This document shows positions 1-11,802 of a stretch of DNA of 64,000 bases, piece after piece. Origin of the DNA: Branchiostoma floridae (lineage: Eukaryota > Chordata > Leptocardii > Amphioxiformes > Branchiostomatidae). Numbering within the stretch: the stretch's first letter is position 1; the number at the start of each line of letters is the position of its first letter. A program made the position numbers and the translations under genes. The stretch spans positions 19,649,893-19,713,892 of the forward strand of contig NC_049985.1 of assembly GCF_000003815.2 (NCBI RefSeq). Direction: 5' to 3'. The notes beneath the pieces were generated by a model. It had not been told where the DNA came from, did no database searches, and saw only the letters and a list, made by a program, of their open reading frames with translations.

Positions 1-150
1 TTAGTTTTGCAGTTAACACAAATCTGTTGTTCAGTAGTAGTAATACAGCACAAGGCAAACACTTGTTCCCAAAGAAGGAGTCACTACAAAACCCGGATCT
101 CAGGATTGGTAACATTTTTGAATAAAAATTAGAGCAGGTATAGATCCCAC

Positions 151-3100
151 CTTGTTTCCTCCCTGGTCCACATAGCGTGCCGTGTTGTTGAAGACTCTCA
201 ACATGGGGAGGAGACCGTTAGATGTCCCGTTGGTCTGAGGAGCAAAATATTTTAGAATTGTCACTACTTTTGTACATAGAGTATTACAATACAACAATTT
301 TCTTCCAGGGATAATACAAACAAAACTTGATGAAACTGGTCTAACTACACGTTTCTAATCATTTGTTTTTTCAGTTACATGAACAAGCATAGTTATAGTA
401 CTTGGCGGCTTCAACATCATCAAAAAAAATCCTATTGTATGACTATGCATCCTCCTTTACTTGATGACATTTACAATACAACTCAATCTAGGGTGGTTTT
501 CACAAGCGTACCCATGTCTTTACATTGTGATTGCATTAGAACATTTCAGATGGTAAGAGGGTTCATGTACTATATGAGGAAACTTTTAAGGTACATGCAG
601 GGATAAACTAGTCCACTAGCCCTATTGTCCAGGGCAAGTGAAAGTGCTGTTCGGGCAAGTGCATGACCTACACCACTTGTCCGATCGGGCAAGTAAGATT
701 TTTCCACTGATTTTAGTGCAATTTTGATATACCTGTTACTTTTTACAGTCATGACATCAAGCAATTGTCTACAGAGAATTCCATTGCTGGAAGTGAAAAT
801 GCATATACTAGTAACAGTGACATTTGAATTTTGGGCAAGTGAAAAATTGGTTCGGGCAAGTACATTTTTTATGTGCTTGCCCGATAGGACAAGTGGATTT
901 TAGAAAACTTGTTCAACCCTGACATGTTTTCTCTTCAAGGCATTAAACCTCTGCAAGTAGGAACTGAACACAAGAAGAATAGGGTTGATCTAGTCTGCTT
1001 GCCTATATGAACGGCTAGTGAGAACAGATTGCACTACTAAACTTAATATTGACAAAGTGGTCATGCTTCGTCCTGTGTCCAAAGTAGCTGCTTTACCATT
1101 TATTCAGTAATCTAGATAAGGCCATGTTGATTTGATTATATGGATGACATCCTCTGGGAACTCCAAAACTGATGCGAGCGAGCGAATGAAAAAAAAGTTT
1201 GGCCAAAAAAAAAAGTTGCCTTCAGTATGAAATCTAAGTGGTCAGGAAGGTTGAACATAGGACTAACAACACATAGTATGGCCTTTATACCAACAATAAA
1301 GTGTAGGGACCAGTACATCGTACGGGTGCAAAACGTTTTCTTTTTTTCTCGGACGAGGACCGATCCGAAAAAAATCAGTGGAACAGATTTCGCCAATTAG
1401 AAAATGGACACACTATGTCGACAGGCGCTTGGGGTCTTGCCGGGCCAAGAAGTCAAGAGCGAAGTCGACTTGAGTTTATAGTCATTTGTACCAAGTTTCT
1501 ACAGTGAAAGGTACAGAGACAGTTAGCCTTGATTACATGATCTTAAAGCGCCAGTGGGAGTCGAAAAATCCACTAAACAGATTTCTTTCTAGCAAAATTA
1601 ACCAATTACCATTGTTTTGAGTGTTGCCAAATCTCAAGTTTCTACAGACAATCAGGTTCAGGTCCGGACCTGGACCTGATCCTCTAGACCTGAACGGGAC
1701 CTATACCTGAATTTTCTGTACTGGTACCTACCCCTACCAACAATAGATTTTTTTTCTTTCTGTCCTTTCACATCTTATTATTTCACTTTAGATTTATTTT
1801 GGCATTCTACGGCATTTATCTGTTTTCTGATACTTTTTTTCAATCTACGGCATATATGTGCTCATTTTACAGCTGCTTTGCACAATTTACTGTGTGGTCG
1901 AAAACATTTTTTTTTTTTGGAAACGGCCGAAAATTGATGCGAGCGCGGATGTCATCCATATAATCAAATCAACATGGCCTAAAGTCTGTATGCGGTCAGG
2001 ATAGAAAATTCTGTAGAGGTTTTTGCTTACCCCTGCAATGAAGCTGCCTGAAGCCCTGATCTTGTGGATGTTGACCCCAATGCCCCCTGCAGACTTGGAG
2101 ATGAGAGCACACTGCTTCAGGGTCTCGTAGATCCCATCTATACTGTCATCCTTCATGGTCAGCAAGAAGCAACTAAGGCAAAGGAAGAAATAATGAATTA
2201 ACAACTTGAAGAAACACACATTCAGGGTTTGAAATCAACATACTTAACTTGATATTTGCACATAATTTTCGATATTTGCATGTAAAATATTCTGAACTTG
2301 CAATCTTGCATGTTGAAAATGCCTGGCCTATAGTAAAAATACTGAGGAATTAGACACTCTACTCTTAGACAGAACGACACATGGACGTCTGTCTTTTTCC
2401 TTCCTTGTTTTTGCTGGCTACTTTCTCCGGTAGCTTCACTAGATGTAATCAAAATTCACCAACTCAAACTAGTGATCCTCATCGCGATAGCCGCCCAGTT
2501 GTATTTTGCATGTAAATTTTTCACATTGCACGTAAAATTTTTGCCAACTTGCAATTTTGCATGTAGCAAAAAAAATGGATTTTGATCCCTGCACATTACT
2601 TCAGTGCTACATAGATTTTTAAAAAGGGCCATTTACACTAAAAAATACCAGAAGAAATGAATGAAGTCTTAGAGATGAGAGACTAAAAGACTTCACAATG
2701 TGGGTTCCAATACTAATCTCTAACCAGGCTTCTGTAAATTCATTTCAAGTTGCATTTAGATTAACCAAAGTTTGCCAGCATGCTTAACGTTTGTGGAGTA
2801 TGAGTTCACCCTTAAATACATAACAGCAACACGATGGAATTACTTGAGAAGTAATCATATATTAAAACTGTAAACATTGACCTGAAAAACATTTCCATAT
2901 ATACAGCGTTCTGTGGTTGTTACATACCTGGAGAGCTGTGGCTTGTTGGTGCCAGCGTTGAAGAGAGTTGGAGAGGCGTGGGTGAACTTCTTCTCAGACA
3001 TCAAGTTGTATGTCTGCAAGTATATACACGTCTCAAGTTTATAAACATCACCTGTAAGTACTACAACTTGCTCAAGGCAAAGGATGGTTTGAAAATAAAT

Positions 3101-6100
3101 CCTAGCCAGCTAGTGATATTCCATATCTGGTAGAGAATTGTTTGTAATGTTAATGTTTATTTTGATCTTTATCTTATCTATCACACAACTATCCGACGTT
3201 AAAACTTGTTTAGTGCTTCTTGACTGAAAAGAAGTAATATACCTCAATTGCAGCATCGAGGTCCTCATAGTGGATTCCTAGGGCTACCCTCATCAGCATA
3301 TGCTGAGGGCGCTCCGCAACTGTGTGTGGAACAGATAACACGTGATGAAATGTACTATAGAATCACAGAACTCTAGTTGCAAGGCTACTCATAGTTTTAC
3401 ATGCATTTTGGGAAGACTCTTAATCATGGCAAATACAGTAATATAACACAGGCTTTGAAAGAAATCTTCTTATGTGCTTGCACTTCTGTTTTTGGCATTC
3501 TTAATGTCAGTACGTCTGCCCATTTACTTGTAGAAACTCACCTTTTCCATCTATCCTTAGAAGGTAGGACCTCTCAAGAGTCTGAAAAGACAACAAAAAT
3601 CTTAGATTAGAGATGTATTTAGCACAAATTACCATTGCCTTATTGGTGTGACAGTGGTGTATTAGGATGATCTTTTTTTGTTATGTACAAATCCGCAAGT
3701 CCATTGTAACAGGGTGCCTGCAACCGGCAGTGCGGCTACAGTGGGTGAAGACAATTTGACGATTCTCTTCGACAGCATAAAATCACACCAGCCAGTCTCA
3801 GGGTGGCGTGAGGAACAGCCGTCGAACATATCTTAAATCTAAAGGCTAAGACACGCTGTCAACAATGTTTGTCTGAAAATGTTGACCACCAGAAGGTATC
3901 TGAATTTCAAAATCTTTTGGTGTTTTCACTTGAAAATCTATCGTTACTGTGCGTGAGGCTCAATGGCCGGTCTCTAAAAAACACAGTGGTCATTGCAAGG
4001 ATACCAGACATATTGTTGACAGTCCAGTAGAGCTCACCGGCTCCCCAAGCAGAATAGGTTTTTATTCTGTGTGATGGTGACATACATTTTCATATCAATG
4101 ATGTAAAAAAAGGCTTTCCATGCTTGTAAAGGTATCAAGCAAGTACCTAACTCTGGCTTACAAGTGTATACAGGATATTGATTTAACAAGTCATGTTGGC
4201 CTGCAAAGCTGGTACGGACTAGTTTAACTAGTTACAGATACAGAAACCAGCAAACAGAAGTTTATATGATTAGACTAACCTTGATGCCAAAGTAGGTGTA
4301 CTTGAAGTCCCGGTCATAGATGATAGCCGAGTTCAGCCTCTGTGTGTAGACACATGGAAATAGAAATTAGCACTGCATCAATCCAAAGATCTAACTCAAT
4401 CACTAGTGTCACTATCATATCATACCTTAACCTCATGTCATGAATGGTACAGGCGGTCCCTTACAAATCAAGTACTAACTGAATAATTCAAGTGTATACA
4501 ACAATGGGGGAACTTTTCGGAAGAATGAGACTAAGTAAACTTACATCTGCGTTCTTCATGACAAGGTCCATGAGTTTCTTGGAGATCATAGGGGAATGTT
4601 GGTTAGTCTTGGGGTTCACCCAGTTGTACAGATCCTCCATGACATCTGTGGAAAGAAAGTTATAGTTCTAGTAAATCATCTAACTTTATACACGATGGTT
4701 TGATACTGTAAGTTGATTTAATTTTGCAATAGGAAGGTAAAGGAGACATTTGCAGCATTTTTGGTGAAAATCTATGTCTTCGATATCAAAATCTAATTTC
4801 AATGCATAATGGTTACAAATCTGTGCATACATTTATCCTTCATTAGATAGGACAAAACGATTCTTTACTTGAAAAGGGAACAGGCAAAATGAGGAAAACT
4901 GTCACTCCATTGACATAAGGGTAAGAAAAACAAACAGGACTGTGCTTTTGTATCAGTACTAGGATGAGGAATTAACAGTCTAGCAAGCAATGGAATGCTG
5001 CTGTTGCGGTAACGGGCAGTTCTAGTGAAAACAAAACATTACATTGTTAGTAACACAACTGAAAACCGTACCAGTGAAGGCCTTCTTGGTCTCCTTGTGG
5101 AGGTTGGAGATGGCGATGCGGGCAGCCAGGGTGGCGTAGTCGGGGTGCTTCACGGTCATGGTGGCAGCCGTCTCCGCGGCCAGGGTGTCCAACTCCACAG
5201 TGGTCACCCCGGAGTACAGGCCATTGATGACCTTCATGGTGATTTTGGTCTGGCAAAAACACGGTTCATTCTAAGTTAGTGGTCTTGTAGAATTAAGAAA
5301 TCCAGCTTCTGGATGAGAATGTTGCGGCTGTAATCTTGACTGACCTGAAGTTGTGACTAGTGCTTCATAGGGGTGGGTACCATTACAGAAAATTCTGATC
5401 CAGGTTCAGTTCAGGTCCAGTGGATCAGGAGCCTGATCCTGGACCTGATTCGGTATGTGAAAACTTGTGAATGGCTGATACTCATAACAATGGTCCACTT
5501 CGCTACAAAGAACTCTGTTTTGTGGGGCATTCGACTCCCACTGGCGTTATGAAATCCTAAAAACTGGTTTTGTAACCAGGTACCAACCCCTACGGCTTAG
5601 GAAACCCACCATACATTTTGGAATGGCTTTTGTTGCTAAAATGTGAGTAGAGGCATCTTGAAAAGCTTGAAATAATGCTTGTAATGATAGATGTGACAGG
5701 TCTTTCAGTGCAATATATGAATGGATGAAGACCCTTATTGCACATTTTTGCCACACCGGGCTAAGTGCAGGTCACAACAAGACATGTTGAAAAGATACAG
5801 ATAAAAGATAAAAAATAAGGCTATTGCTGGATAAATTCACTTCCTCCTTGCTTTTCTGTTATAGTGGAGATAAATCAAGTGCCTGTAATGCTGTTATACA
5901 GAAGGGCGCTTATTCAGACAGTCGACTATTCTGACAAATCTACATACAGAATGCCTGATTAAAACAGATGAATAGAAGCCAAGGATTATACTGAACATTA
6001 AGTTTTAAATTATATGTACAAGGCACAGGTATGAAAAATCAAAATATAAACAAGCCTGCAAGTAAACAATAACAAAGAACTGATGGAGGTGTCCTATCAC

Positions 6101-7472
6101 CAAGTCGCCCCTACACATCCTTGTATAAATGTAAATAATACCCTGGCCCACTAAATTCACTTGTCTTTCTTGCACCCACAATCTGTTATCTTCGTTAGTG
6201 TTACCTTCCTTATGTTTATTTGTTGAAACAAGGAGGTTAAAGAAAGATTCTTTAACCTCCTTGGTTGAAATACAATTTATATTCAGTTGTGAATGAGCAC
6301 TAATAGTACATTTTTGTAATTCCTATTAACAACTGATAGTGATACACATACACACACAAAAAAAGCAAGGGGAAATTTTTGTAAAAAGAAAAAAAAAACT
6401 ATAATAAATAATTTCAAATCTTGATTCGAGAAACAAAACTAATTTGTTTACTCAAACATGCACTAAAGAGGTCAAAGGTTGACCAAAGGTCAACAAACTT
6501 TCCCGCGAAAATTCCATAATTGCTTGCGCAAGGGGGAGGGGGGCTTCCCGCCTAAATTATTCCTCAGCCAAAATGCAACAGCTTCTCAAAATAGCAGCGA
6601 CCACATTAATATCATATACTACCCACACCTCACACATGAAATCATTCTATTAGATATGGTGACAAAGAAGATTTTTGGGTACTAAAATGCAAAACATTTC
6701 TTGTTGCTGGAAAGACGGTTTTCAAATCGCGCGCACAGTGCTAACAAAACAAGTATCGCTTACACTGCAAACGAAAAAAGCCAATACAAATGTCAAACTG
6801 CGCACTACCGGTAAGACACGATATTGTACAAAATAAAATATGTCAAATTTTGTCTGGTTTGCAAGTTTTAGACATATTTAGCTGGGCTAAGACGATCGTG
6901 ACGTAGTACAAAAATGGCGCCAAGCGAACACAAAGACTCCATATACGTAACCAACGATTTCTTCTTTTCTGTGTCCAAAATATACATATACAAAGAATAC
7001 TAGCACACATAACTGATATTCGTATATTCTGTATACTATTTTCATACTTACTGGGTCGACGAAATCCATGTTGAGTCCATAGCAGAGCTTTTGGATCCGA
7101 GAGGTGATCTTGTCAAAGTGGACTTTTTCCTGACGGCCATCTAAGCGAGAGGGTAACGGGGAGGTCAGCGAATGAAAAATAGACTATCACAGCTTTCTAT
7201 CTACAAAATTTTGTCAGGATATATTCTAGATATAGTTAGAAAATTCATGCATACGATGTCGACAGATAAAATCACCGGAAAAGAAAATTTCTGAGTGAAC
7301 ATCTTGAAAAAGTTGCGTTGTCAGACGACAGATCGAGAAATTCTGGAGGGAAAGATCGGATTCCTAAATCCGCCGACAAAACCACATGAAAAACGACTAC
7401 AACGCCTTAACATGGTGCAACGGGACCTTAGATCGACCAAAAATCACACGTACCTCTCTTAAGGACGTACAT
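151..7472 (-). CDS. RRM1: Ribonucleoside-diphosphate reductase large subunit, 5' ten exons (partial)
   Basis: Catalytic subunit that reduces ribonucleoside diphosphates to deoxy forms for DNA synthesis in the cytosol. Coding exons in order on the minus strand: 7472-7454, 7140-7052, 5249-5072, 4645-4545, 4339-4280, 3581-3542, 3319-3243, 3013-2928, 2172-2031, 234-151. All splice phases agree and the sum is 876 nt, 292 residues. Residues 1-92 form the ATP-cone (allosteric activity site), beginning MYVLKRDGRQEKV. The R1 core follows, with [12 protein letters not shown] and [11 protein letters not shown]. Cys218 (redox-active cysteine) and Asp226 (specificity site) fall at the same numbers as in human RRM1, so the N-terminal two fifths is collinear without indels. 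The start is the only ATG that gives the family N-terminus before a phase-1 donor. The remaining ~500 residues, including the other active-site cysteines, lie beyond position 1. Introns carry a Harbinger-type MITE (1120-1979), a hAT remnant (5368-5592) and GGGCAAGT repeats. Confidence 0.97.
605..915. repeat. GGGCAAGT-motif repeat in an RRM1 intron
   Basis: The octamer GGGCAAGT or its complement ACTTGCCC recurs at least six times (near 633, 655, 676, 833, 855 and 880), often next to a CGA spacer. No ORF or known family is recognised. It is probably a decayed dispersed element in the intron between RRM1 coding exons 9 and 10. Confidence 0.6.
1120..1979. mobile_element. PIF/Harbinger-type non-autonomous element, copy 1 (860 bp)
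   Basis: The left end GGCCATGTTGATTTGATTAT is the inverted complement of the right end over about 33 bp. Direct TAA triplets flank it (1117-1119 and 1980-1982), the 3-bp TSD typical of PIF/Harbinger elements. No transposase ORF is present. It carries a fragment of the TAGGGGTGGG hAT-like repeat at about 1530-1740 in reverse orientation. It sits in an RRM1 intron. Confidence 0.8.
5368..5592. mobile_element. hAT-like MITE (TAGGGGTGGGTACC family), degenerate copy
   Basis: Starts TAGGGGTGGGTACC and ends GGTACCAACCCCTA, an imperfect inverted repeat. The interior with CAGGTCCAG and CCTGATCCTGG motifs and the segment around 5460-5540 match the element at 58856-59254. Flanking octamers agree only in their central GCTT, so the TSD is eroded. 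It lies in RRM1 intron 2. Confidence 0.7.
6226..6272. repeat. Short foldback hairpin in RRM1 intron 2
   Basis: CAAGGAGGTTAAAGAA is followed almost at once by its complement TTCTTTAACCTCCTTG, giving a near-perfect hairpin. The core ACCTCCTTGGTT recurs in the inverted repeats at 30004-30190, suggesting a shared foldback family. Confidence 0.6.
6499..6510. promoter_or_regulatory. Candidate E2F site in RRM1 intron 2
   Basis: The 12-bp palindrome TTTCCCGCGAAA matches the E2F consensus TTTSSCGC on both strands. It lies in the 1.8-kb second intron of RRM1, about 1 kb inside the gene. RRM1 is a classical S-phase gene regulated by E2F in animals, so the site is plausible. One motif match by eye is weak evidence and occupancy is not shown. 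Confidence 0.35.
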
Positions 7473-8885
7473 CTTGAAGTAGATAAGAATTTGGGGGGAT
7501 TTTTGAGGAGAAACTTGGACAACAGCCTAGCCCTGAGAAATGGACGTCTTGAATGGAGCGCCAAAAGTGAAGTCACGTGATATAGGTCAGTAGACACATA
7601 CCATTTGCGAGGGGTGCTTACTATAAACCATTTTCATATTTATGCATTAAAATACTACTAATATGGCCCTAAGAAAATTAATCTGACTTAGAGGAGGTTA
7701 TTTACATGTAATGGCTCCATTATTTTTCAAATATTACGAAAGGCTGAAGCTACAAAAATTATTATAGGAAAGCCATGACAGCAGTAGTGGACTGATCCTT
7801 TTAAATTGACCAATCAGGGCGCACCTAATGACAGCTGGGTGGGCGACAGAGGGCATGTCGGGACGTGTGCAAAGATGATTGACAGAATGAATGAGTCAGG
7901 TGTTCAACTACCAGGTGCATAAGCAACACTGCATAAGCAACACAGAACTACAGCTGCAGAACTGAATATTTGGGACTTTCAGGCTCTTCTTACAAATGTG
8001 GGAAGCAGTTTATTATTATGTTTCTTTAAGTTGATGTTTCATGACCTTTTATTGAACTTCTTTGATTCTTTTATGCAGTTGAAGTCTAGTTACATATTAA
8101 GAGTTCATGACCTCCATGACTCAGCGATTCGTATTCTATCTTTGCATTTTTTTAAGAGAATAGTTTATGGTTTTTAATATCAATCCACTGAGAATACCCT
8201 GTGTTCCCAAATTTTACTCTCCAAGCAAGGTTTGGCACCATGATTTTTAGTGTGCCTAAACAAATTTCAGGTAATGTTACAAGTACAGGGTCGTACAAGC
8301 ACATGCACATGTTAGGTTCATGTATAGTGTAGGTCGGGACATGCACCTGTATATAAACATGATACTGTAAATGCAGAAATGTTCGCGGTGGATTAATGTT
8401 CGCGGCGGCCGCTTCACCGCAAATTTAAAACCACCGCGAACATTTTTCCCAAACAGTTAAAGACTACAGTGCATGGTGCTACCGCGAAATTAAAACCACC
8501 GCGAAAAGTCCATTTTCCCGCTACCGCGAAATTAAATCCCCGCGAACTTAAATGCATTTACAGTACTTGATCAAAGGTGTTTTCTGATACTAGATTGTAA
8601 GACAATGTATTTGTTAGGGGATTTAACGTGACGTTTTTTAATCTCAAAAGGGGGGAAACAAAGTTCTTATCACACAAAAGTCATTAAAAAACTTGTCCAG
8701 CCCTGTACCCTTATAGGTACAGTCGTACCTTATACATGTAACGTTAGTTAAACATTGATGATTGACATGTCACTAATAAAAGTACATGTAGCAAGTTAAG
8801 ATTTTAATGTATCAATTGTTTACAGTCAGATTTATTACACATATTTCAGTTTTCAGCAGTTTTTATTTTGTGTTGTAGTGTTACC
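7473..8885. promoter_or_regulatory. Divergent intergenic region between RRM1 and the RibD-like gene
   Basis: 1.4 kb separates the start codons of two genes transcribed away from each other, so both promoters should lie here. I see no convincing TATA box. The only defined element is a MITE at 8363-8565. A tract ending in TTGTAG just before 8878 could be a splice acceptor for a 5'UTR exon of the downstream gene. The rest, including AT-rich 7600-8150, holds no recognisable feature. Confidence 0.4.
8363..8565. mobile_element. TACTGTAAATGC MITE, copy 1
   Basis: Begins TACTGTAAATGC and ends with the complement GCATTTACAGTA. The interior is a run of short CCGCGAA and TTCGCGGTGG modules separated by AT-rich words, giving an internally foldback structure. 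Four other copies occur in the window (9115, 15890, 25283, 41663). TA at both ends suggests a TA target site. Confidence 0.85.
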
Positions 8886-10124
8886 ATGGCGACCACATCC
8901 GCGCAGATCCGTATCATGAGCGCCATGAGCGTGGATGGTTACATCTCCACCCAGGACGGGGGGGTGGCCTGGTTGGACCAGTTTAATGATGTGGACACCG
9001 GTTACGATGACTTCCTCAAACAGATCGAGACCGTGGTGATGGGACGGACGACCTACGAACAGGTTTGTTTGTTTTCTTGTCTCTTTGTATTGTTTTGTTT
9101 ACTTACCTTTTATGTTTGCGGTTTTTGCGGTGGCCACTTCACCCCTTAAAACCACTGTGAACATTTTTCCATTATAGTTTTTTTTACTACAGTCTATGGC
9201 GCTATACCTCGAAAACTCCATAATATAGTCCATTTTCCTGCTAACGCAAAAGTAAACCCCTGTGAACTTAAATGCATAATAACAGTACTTAAAGGAAATT
9301 GTAACGCTAATTCACCTTTATCCGCTGGGTAACCTATATCCGTTGTTTGACAAAACAGTGTATTTAGGTACATCAATTCGACAGGTGGTACTTTTAAACT
9401 GCAATGTACTGAAAATATTGAAATTTTTAACCAACGTTCGTCAACGTGATATCCCCAAATACCCTGTTTTTAAAAGCAACGGATATAGGTTACCCAACAG
9501 ATAAAGGTGAACTAGCGTTAATGTTCCTAAGAGTGTATGTGGAGCACAAAATATACATCATACTGTAACAGGTATATATTAAAGTAACTTCATGCTTCTT
9601 TGTACTTTGAAATGTAAAAAAAAAAAGAAGTATTGCAAAGTGTTTTTTCTGGGAATTTTCCATAGATCTGAATTATCTCATTCTCATTGCATGATTATCT
9701 TCATTGCTTTCTCAACATTGGATTTTTGTGATCTAACCAGGTTCGTGGTTTCGACTGTCCTTGGCCTTACGCAACCAAGAAAGCCGTGATCCTCACCACA
9801 AAAAACCTGACCGACCTCCCCACCGAACAGACCACGTGCTATTCCGGAAACGTACGCGACCTAGCCGACAACCTACTGAAGACCACGACGACAGGTGACA
9901 TCTGGTTGGTCGGTGGGCGGATGGTCACCCAGGCGTTTCTGGACGCGAATCTCGTGGACGTGATAGAACTGTATGTGATGCCTGTGATGTTGTACCGGGG
10001 AATCCGCATGTTTGAGCCGTCAGAAAATACACCAAGCGTTTGGACCAATCTGAAACTGACAGAGAGTAAGACTTTCCCAAATGGTGTGGTTAAACTTGTT
10101 TACAACAAGGCAGAAGTGTCATAG
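8886..10124 (+). CDS. RibD C-terminal-domain / dihydrofolate-reductase-family protein
   Basis: Two exons, 8886-9062 and 9741-10124, joined at phase 0 by a GT-AG intron, encode 186 residues. The fold is the RibD_C / DHFR-like reductase (Pfam PF01872 type), which binds NADPH. Family signatures: N-terminal strand and loop MSAMSVDGYIS, then WLDQF, the GRTTYE motif at residues 53-58 ending exon 1, DIWLVGGRM at about 112-120 (the glycine-rich cofactor loop), and VMPVMLYRG near 138-146. Length matches single-domain bacterial relatives of the YyaP/YwjB sort; it is not canonical DHFR and lacks the deaminase half of RibD. The ATG has a good context (taccATGG). The substrate is unknown. MITEs occupy the intron (9115-9287 and 9302-9520), and another starts six bases after the stop. 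A polyadenylation signal is possible at 10839. Ancient acquisition from bacteria is possible but unproven. Confidence 0.9.
9115..9287. mobile_element. TACTGTAAATGC MITE, decayed copy 2
   Basis: Intron of the RibD-like gene. Retains TTGCGGTGGCCACTTCACC, CCACTGTGAAC and TTAAATGCATAATAACAGTA. It matches copy 1 but has lost the left terminus and most CpGs. Confidence 0.7.
9302..9520. mobile_element. TAACG MITE, copy 1
   Basis: Starts TAACGCTAATTCACCTTTAT and ends with a near-complement finishing GGTGAACTAGCGTTA. TIRs are about 40 bp, total 219 bp. Lies in the intron of the RibD-like gene. Other copies are at 10131, 25631 and 26236. Confidence 0.85.
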
Positions 10125-10130
10125 AATCTG

Positions 10131-10352
10131 TAACACTACTAGTTCACCTTTATCCGTGGGGTAACCTATTTATGTTGTATTTTATGAGAACACTGGTAGT
10201 TTAGGATTATCAGTTCGATGGAAGGTGATTTCAAATTGCAATATTTTCGAAAAATTGCAGTTTGAGACTACCGTCCATTCTTTTAACATTCCTAAATACC
10301 CTGCTTTTAAAAACAACGGATTTAGGTTACCTCGCAGATAAAGGTGAACCTA
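10131..10352. mobile_element. TAACG MITE, copy 2, forming the 3'UTR start
   Basis: Begins TAACACTACTAGTTCACC and ends AGATAAAGGTGAACCTA, with the same interior as copy 1. It starts only six bases after the stop codon of the RibD-like gene, so the transcript's 3'UTR should begin inside it. Confidence 0.8.
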
Positions 10353-11009
10353 AGGATTATGTGTTTAGTGTTTTGAAATCAATCCTATATGCCTGTACAG
10401 GCCATACCATCTAATTTGTTGTTCTAATGCCAATTAAAATTTGTACTCAGATTATTCAGAAAAAAATATATCATGGAATAATAAGCCCCAAAAAAGGAAA
10501 GAAAATAATTTGCAAAAAAAAAGTCTGGAGTAAAGTGTGCCGTGTTCAATGTATAACAGCTAGGATATAAAAACCCTCTCCAGGAATATGTCACTGACAA
10601 ATTGGCTGTCTGAAACATTTGTCAATGACTGTTTCCAAAATCATATCCAGTTACTTGAGGAACTACTTTTTGGCATATCTTATTACCTGGATGTCTAACC
10701 TTCATTGACGTACCTTATATAAAGAAATTAACTTTTCAGCTTGAAAAAATACTGTACACCCTGTATGGGCAAAATCATTTAAAATACAGTTTAATGATTG
10801 TACAATTATATTATGTACTGGACCAGGTGTCCTTTATGAATAAAACAAAATTACTGCTATAATAAAAATACCCACATCGTACAGAGCTCATAAACTTAAG
10901 GACAATTCACTATACTGGGAAGTTGTTAAATGGCTTCATACTGTACTATGACTGTGAAAAGTACCAAAATGGAATGTGTAGTGATTTTTTCTTTAATTAT
11001 TCATTCTAA
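10353..11009. other. Gene-free stretch
   Basis: AT-rich DNA without a supported ORF. AATAAA at 10839-10844 could serve as poly(A) signal for the RibD-like gene. Nothing else recognised. Confidence 0.5.
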
Positions 11010-11471
11010 GGCCATGTTGATTTGATTATATGGATGACATCCTCCGGGAACTCCAAAACTGATGCGAGCGAGCGAATAAAAAAAAAGTTTGGCCAAAAAA
11101 AAAAGTTGCCTTCAGTATGAAATAAAAGTGGCCAGGAAGGTTGAACATAGGACTAAACACACATAGTATGGTATACCATGATCCTCTGGACCTGAATTTT
11201 CTGTACTGGTACCTCCCCCAACCAACAATAGATTTTTTTCTTTCCGTCCTTTCACATCTTATTCTTTGACTTTAGATTCATTTTGGCATTCTATATATGG
11301 CATTAGTTATCTGTTTTCTGATACTATTTTTTCAATCTACAGAATATTTGTGCTCATTTTAGAGCTGCCTTGCACAATTTATTGTGTGGTCGAAAACTTT
11401 TTTTTTTTTTGGAAATGGCCTAAAATTGGTGCGAGCGCGGATGTCATCCATATAATCAAATCAACGTGGCC
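11010..11471. mobile_element. PIF/Harbinger-type element, copy 2 (462 bp)
   Basis: Same ends as the element at 1120-1979 and again flanked by direct TAA triplets (11007-11009 and 11472-11474). It is a shorter deletion derivative that keeps only the distal piece of the nested hAT-like fragment (about 11180-11235). Confidence 0.8.
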
Positions 11472-11519
11472 TAAGGGGAAAATTAAGTACATCATTACCA
11501 ATATGAGGCAAGTTGCACA

Positions 11520-11800
11520 AAAAGTCAAAGTCAAAGTTCCTTCCCGCGCCTGATGGGCGCATAGGGCATTGCACATCTCCGTTTCAGTAGCCCTGGGCCA
11601 CACAACTTTGTGCAGTCACTACAGCACTGGGGCTAGTCCACTGGTAGTGGTGACGTGTTCAACGTTCATACTCTTTCCCGATTGCTGAGTGCTAAGCAGA
11701 GAAAGCAGCATGTACCATTTTAAAGTCTTTGGTATGACTCAACCAACTCACGACCTACCGCGTGCAAGGCGAACACTCTACCCACTCGGCCATTGCACCT
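11520..11800 (-). mobile_element. tRNA-derived SINE with TTTGAC tail
   Basis: On the minus strand the 5' head reads GGTGCAATGGCCGAGTGGGT, a Leu/Ser-type tRNA beginning with A box, followed by a degenerate B box (GAGTTGGTTGAGTC). The 3' end is a short ACTTTGACTTTGACTTTT array. It lies about 50 bp from the Harbinger-type copy. Confidence 0.7.
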
Positions 11801-11802
11801 GA

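Noticed and set aside
5025-5279. Plus-strand ORF of 84 codons
   Set aside because: Antisense shadow of RRM1 exon 3, which has a full family match on the minus strand.
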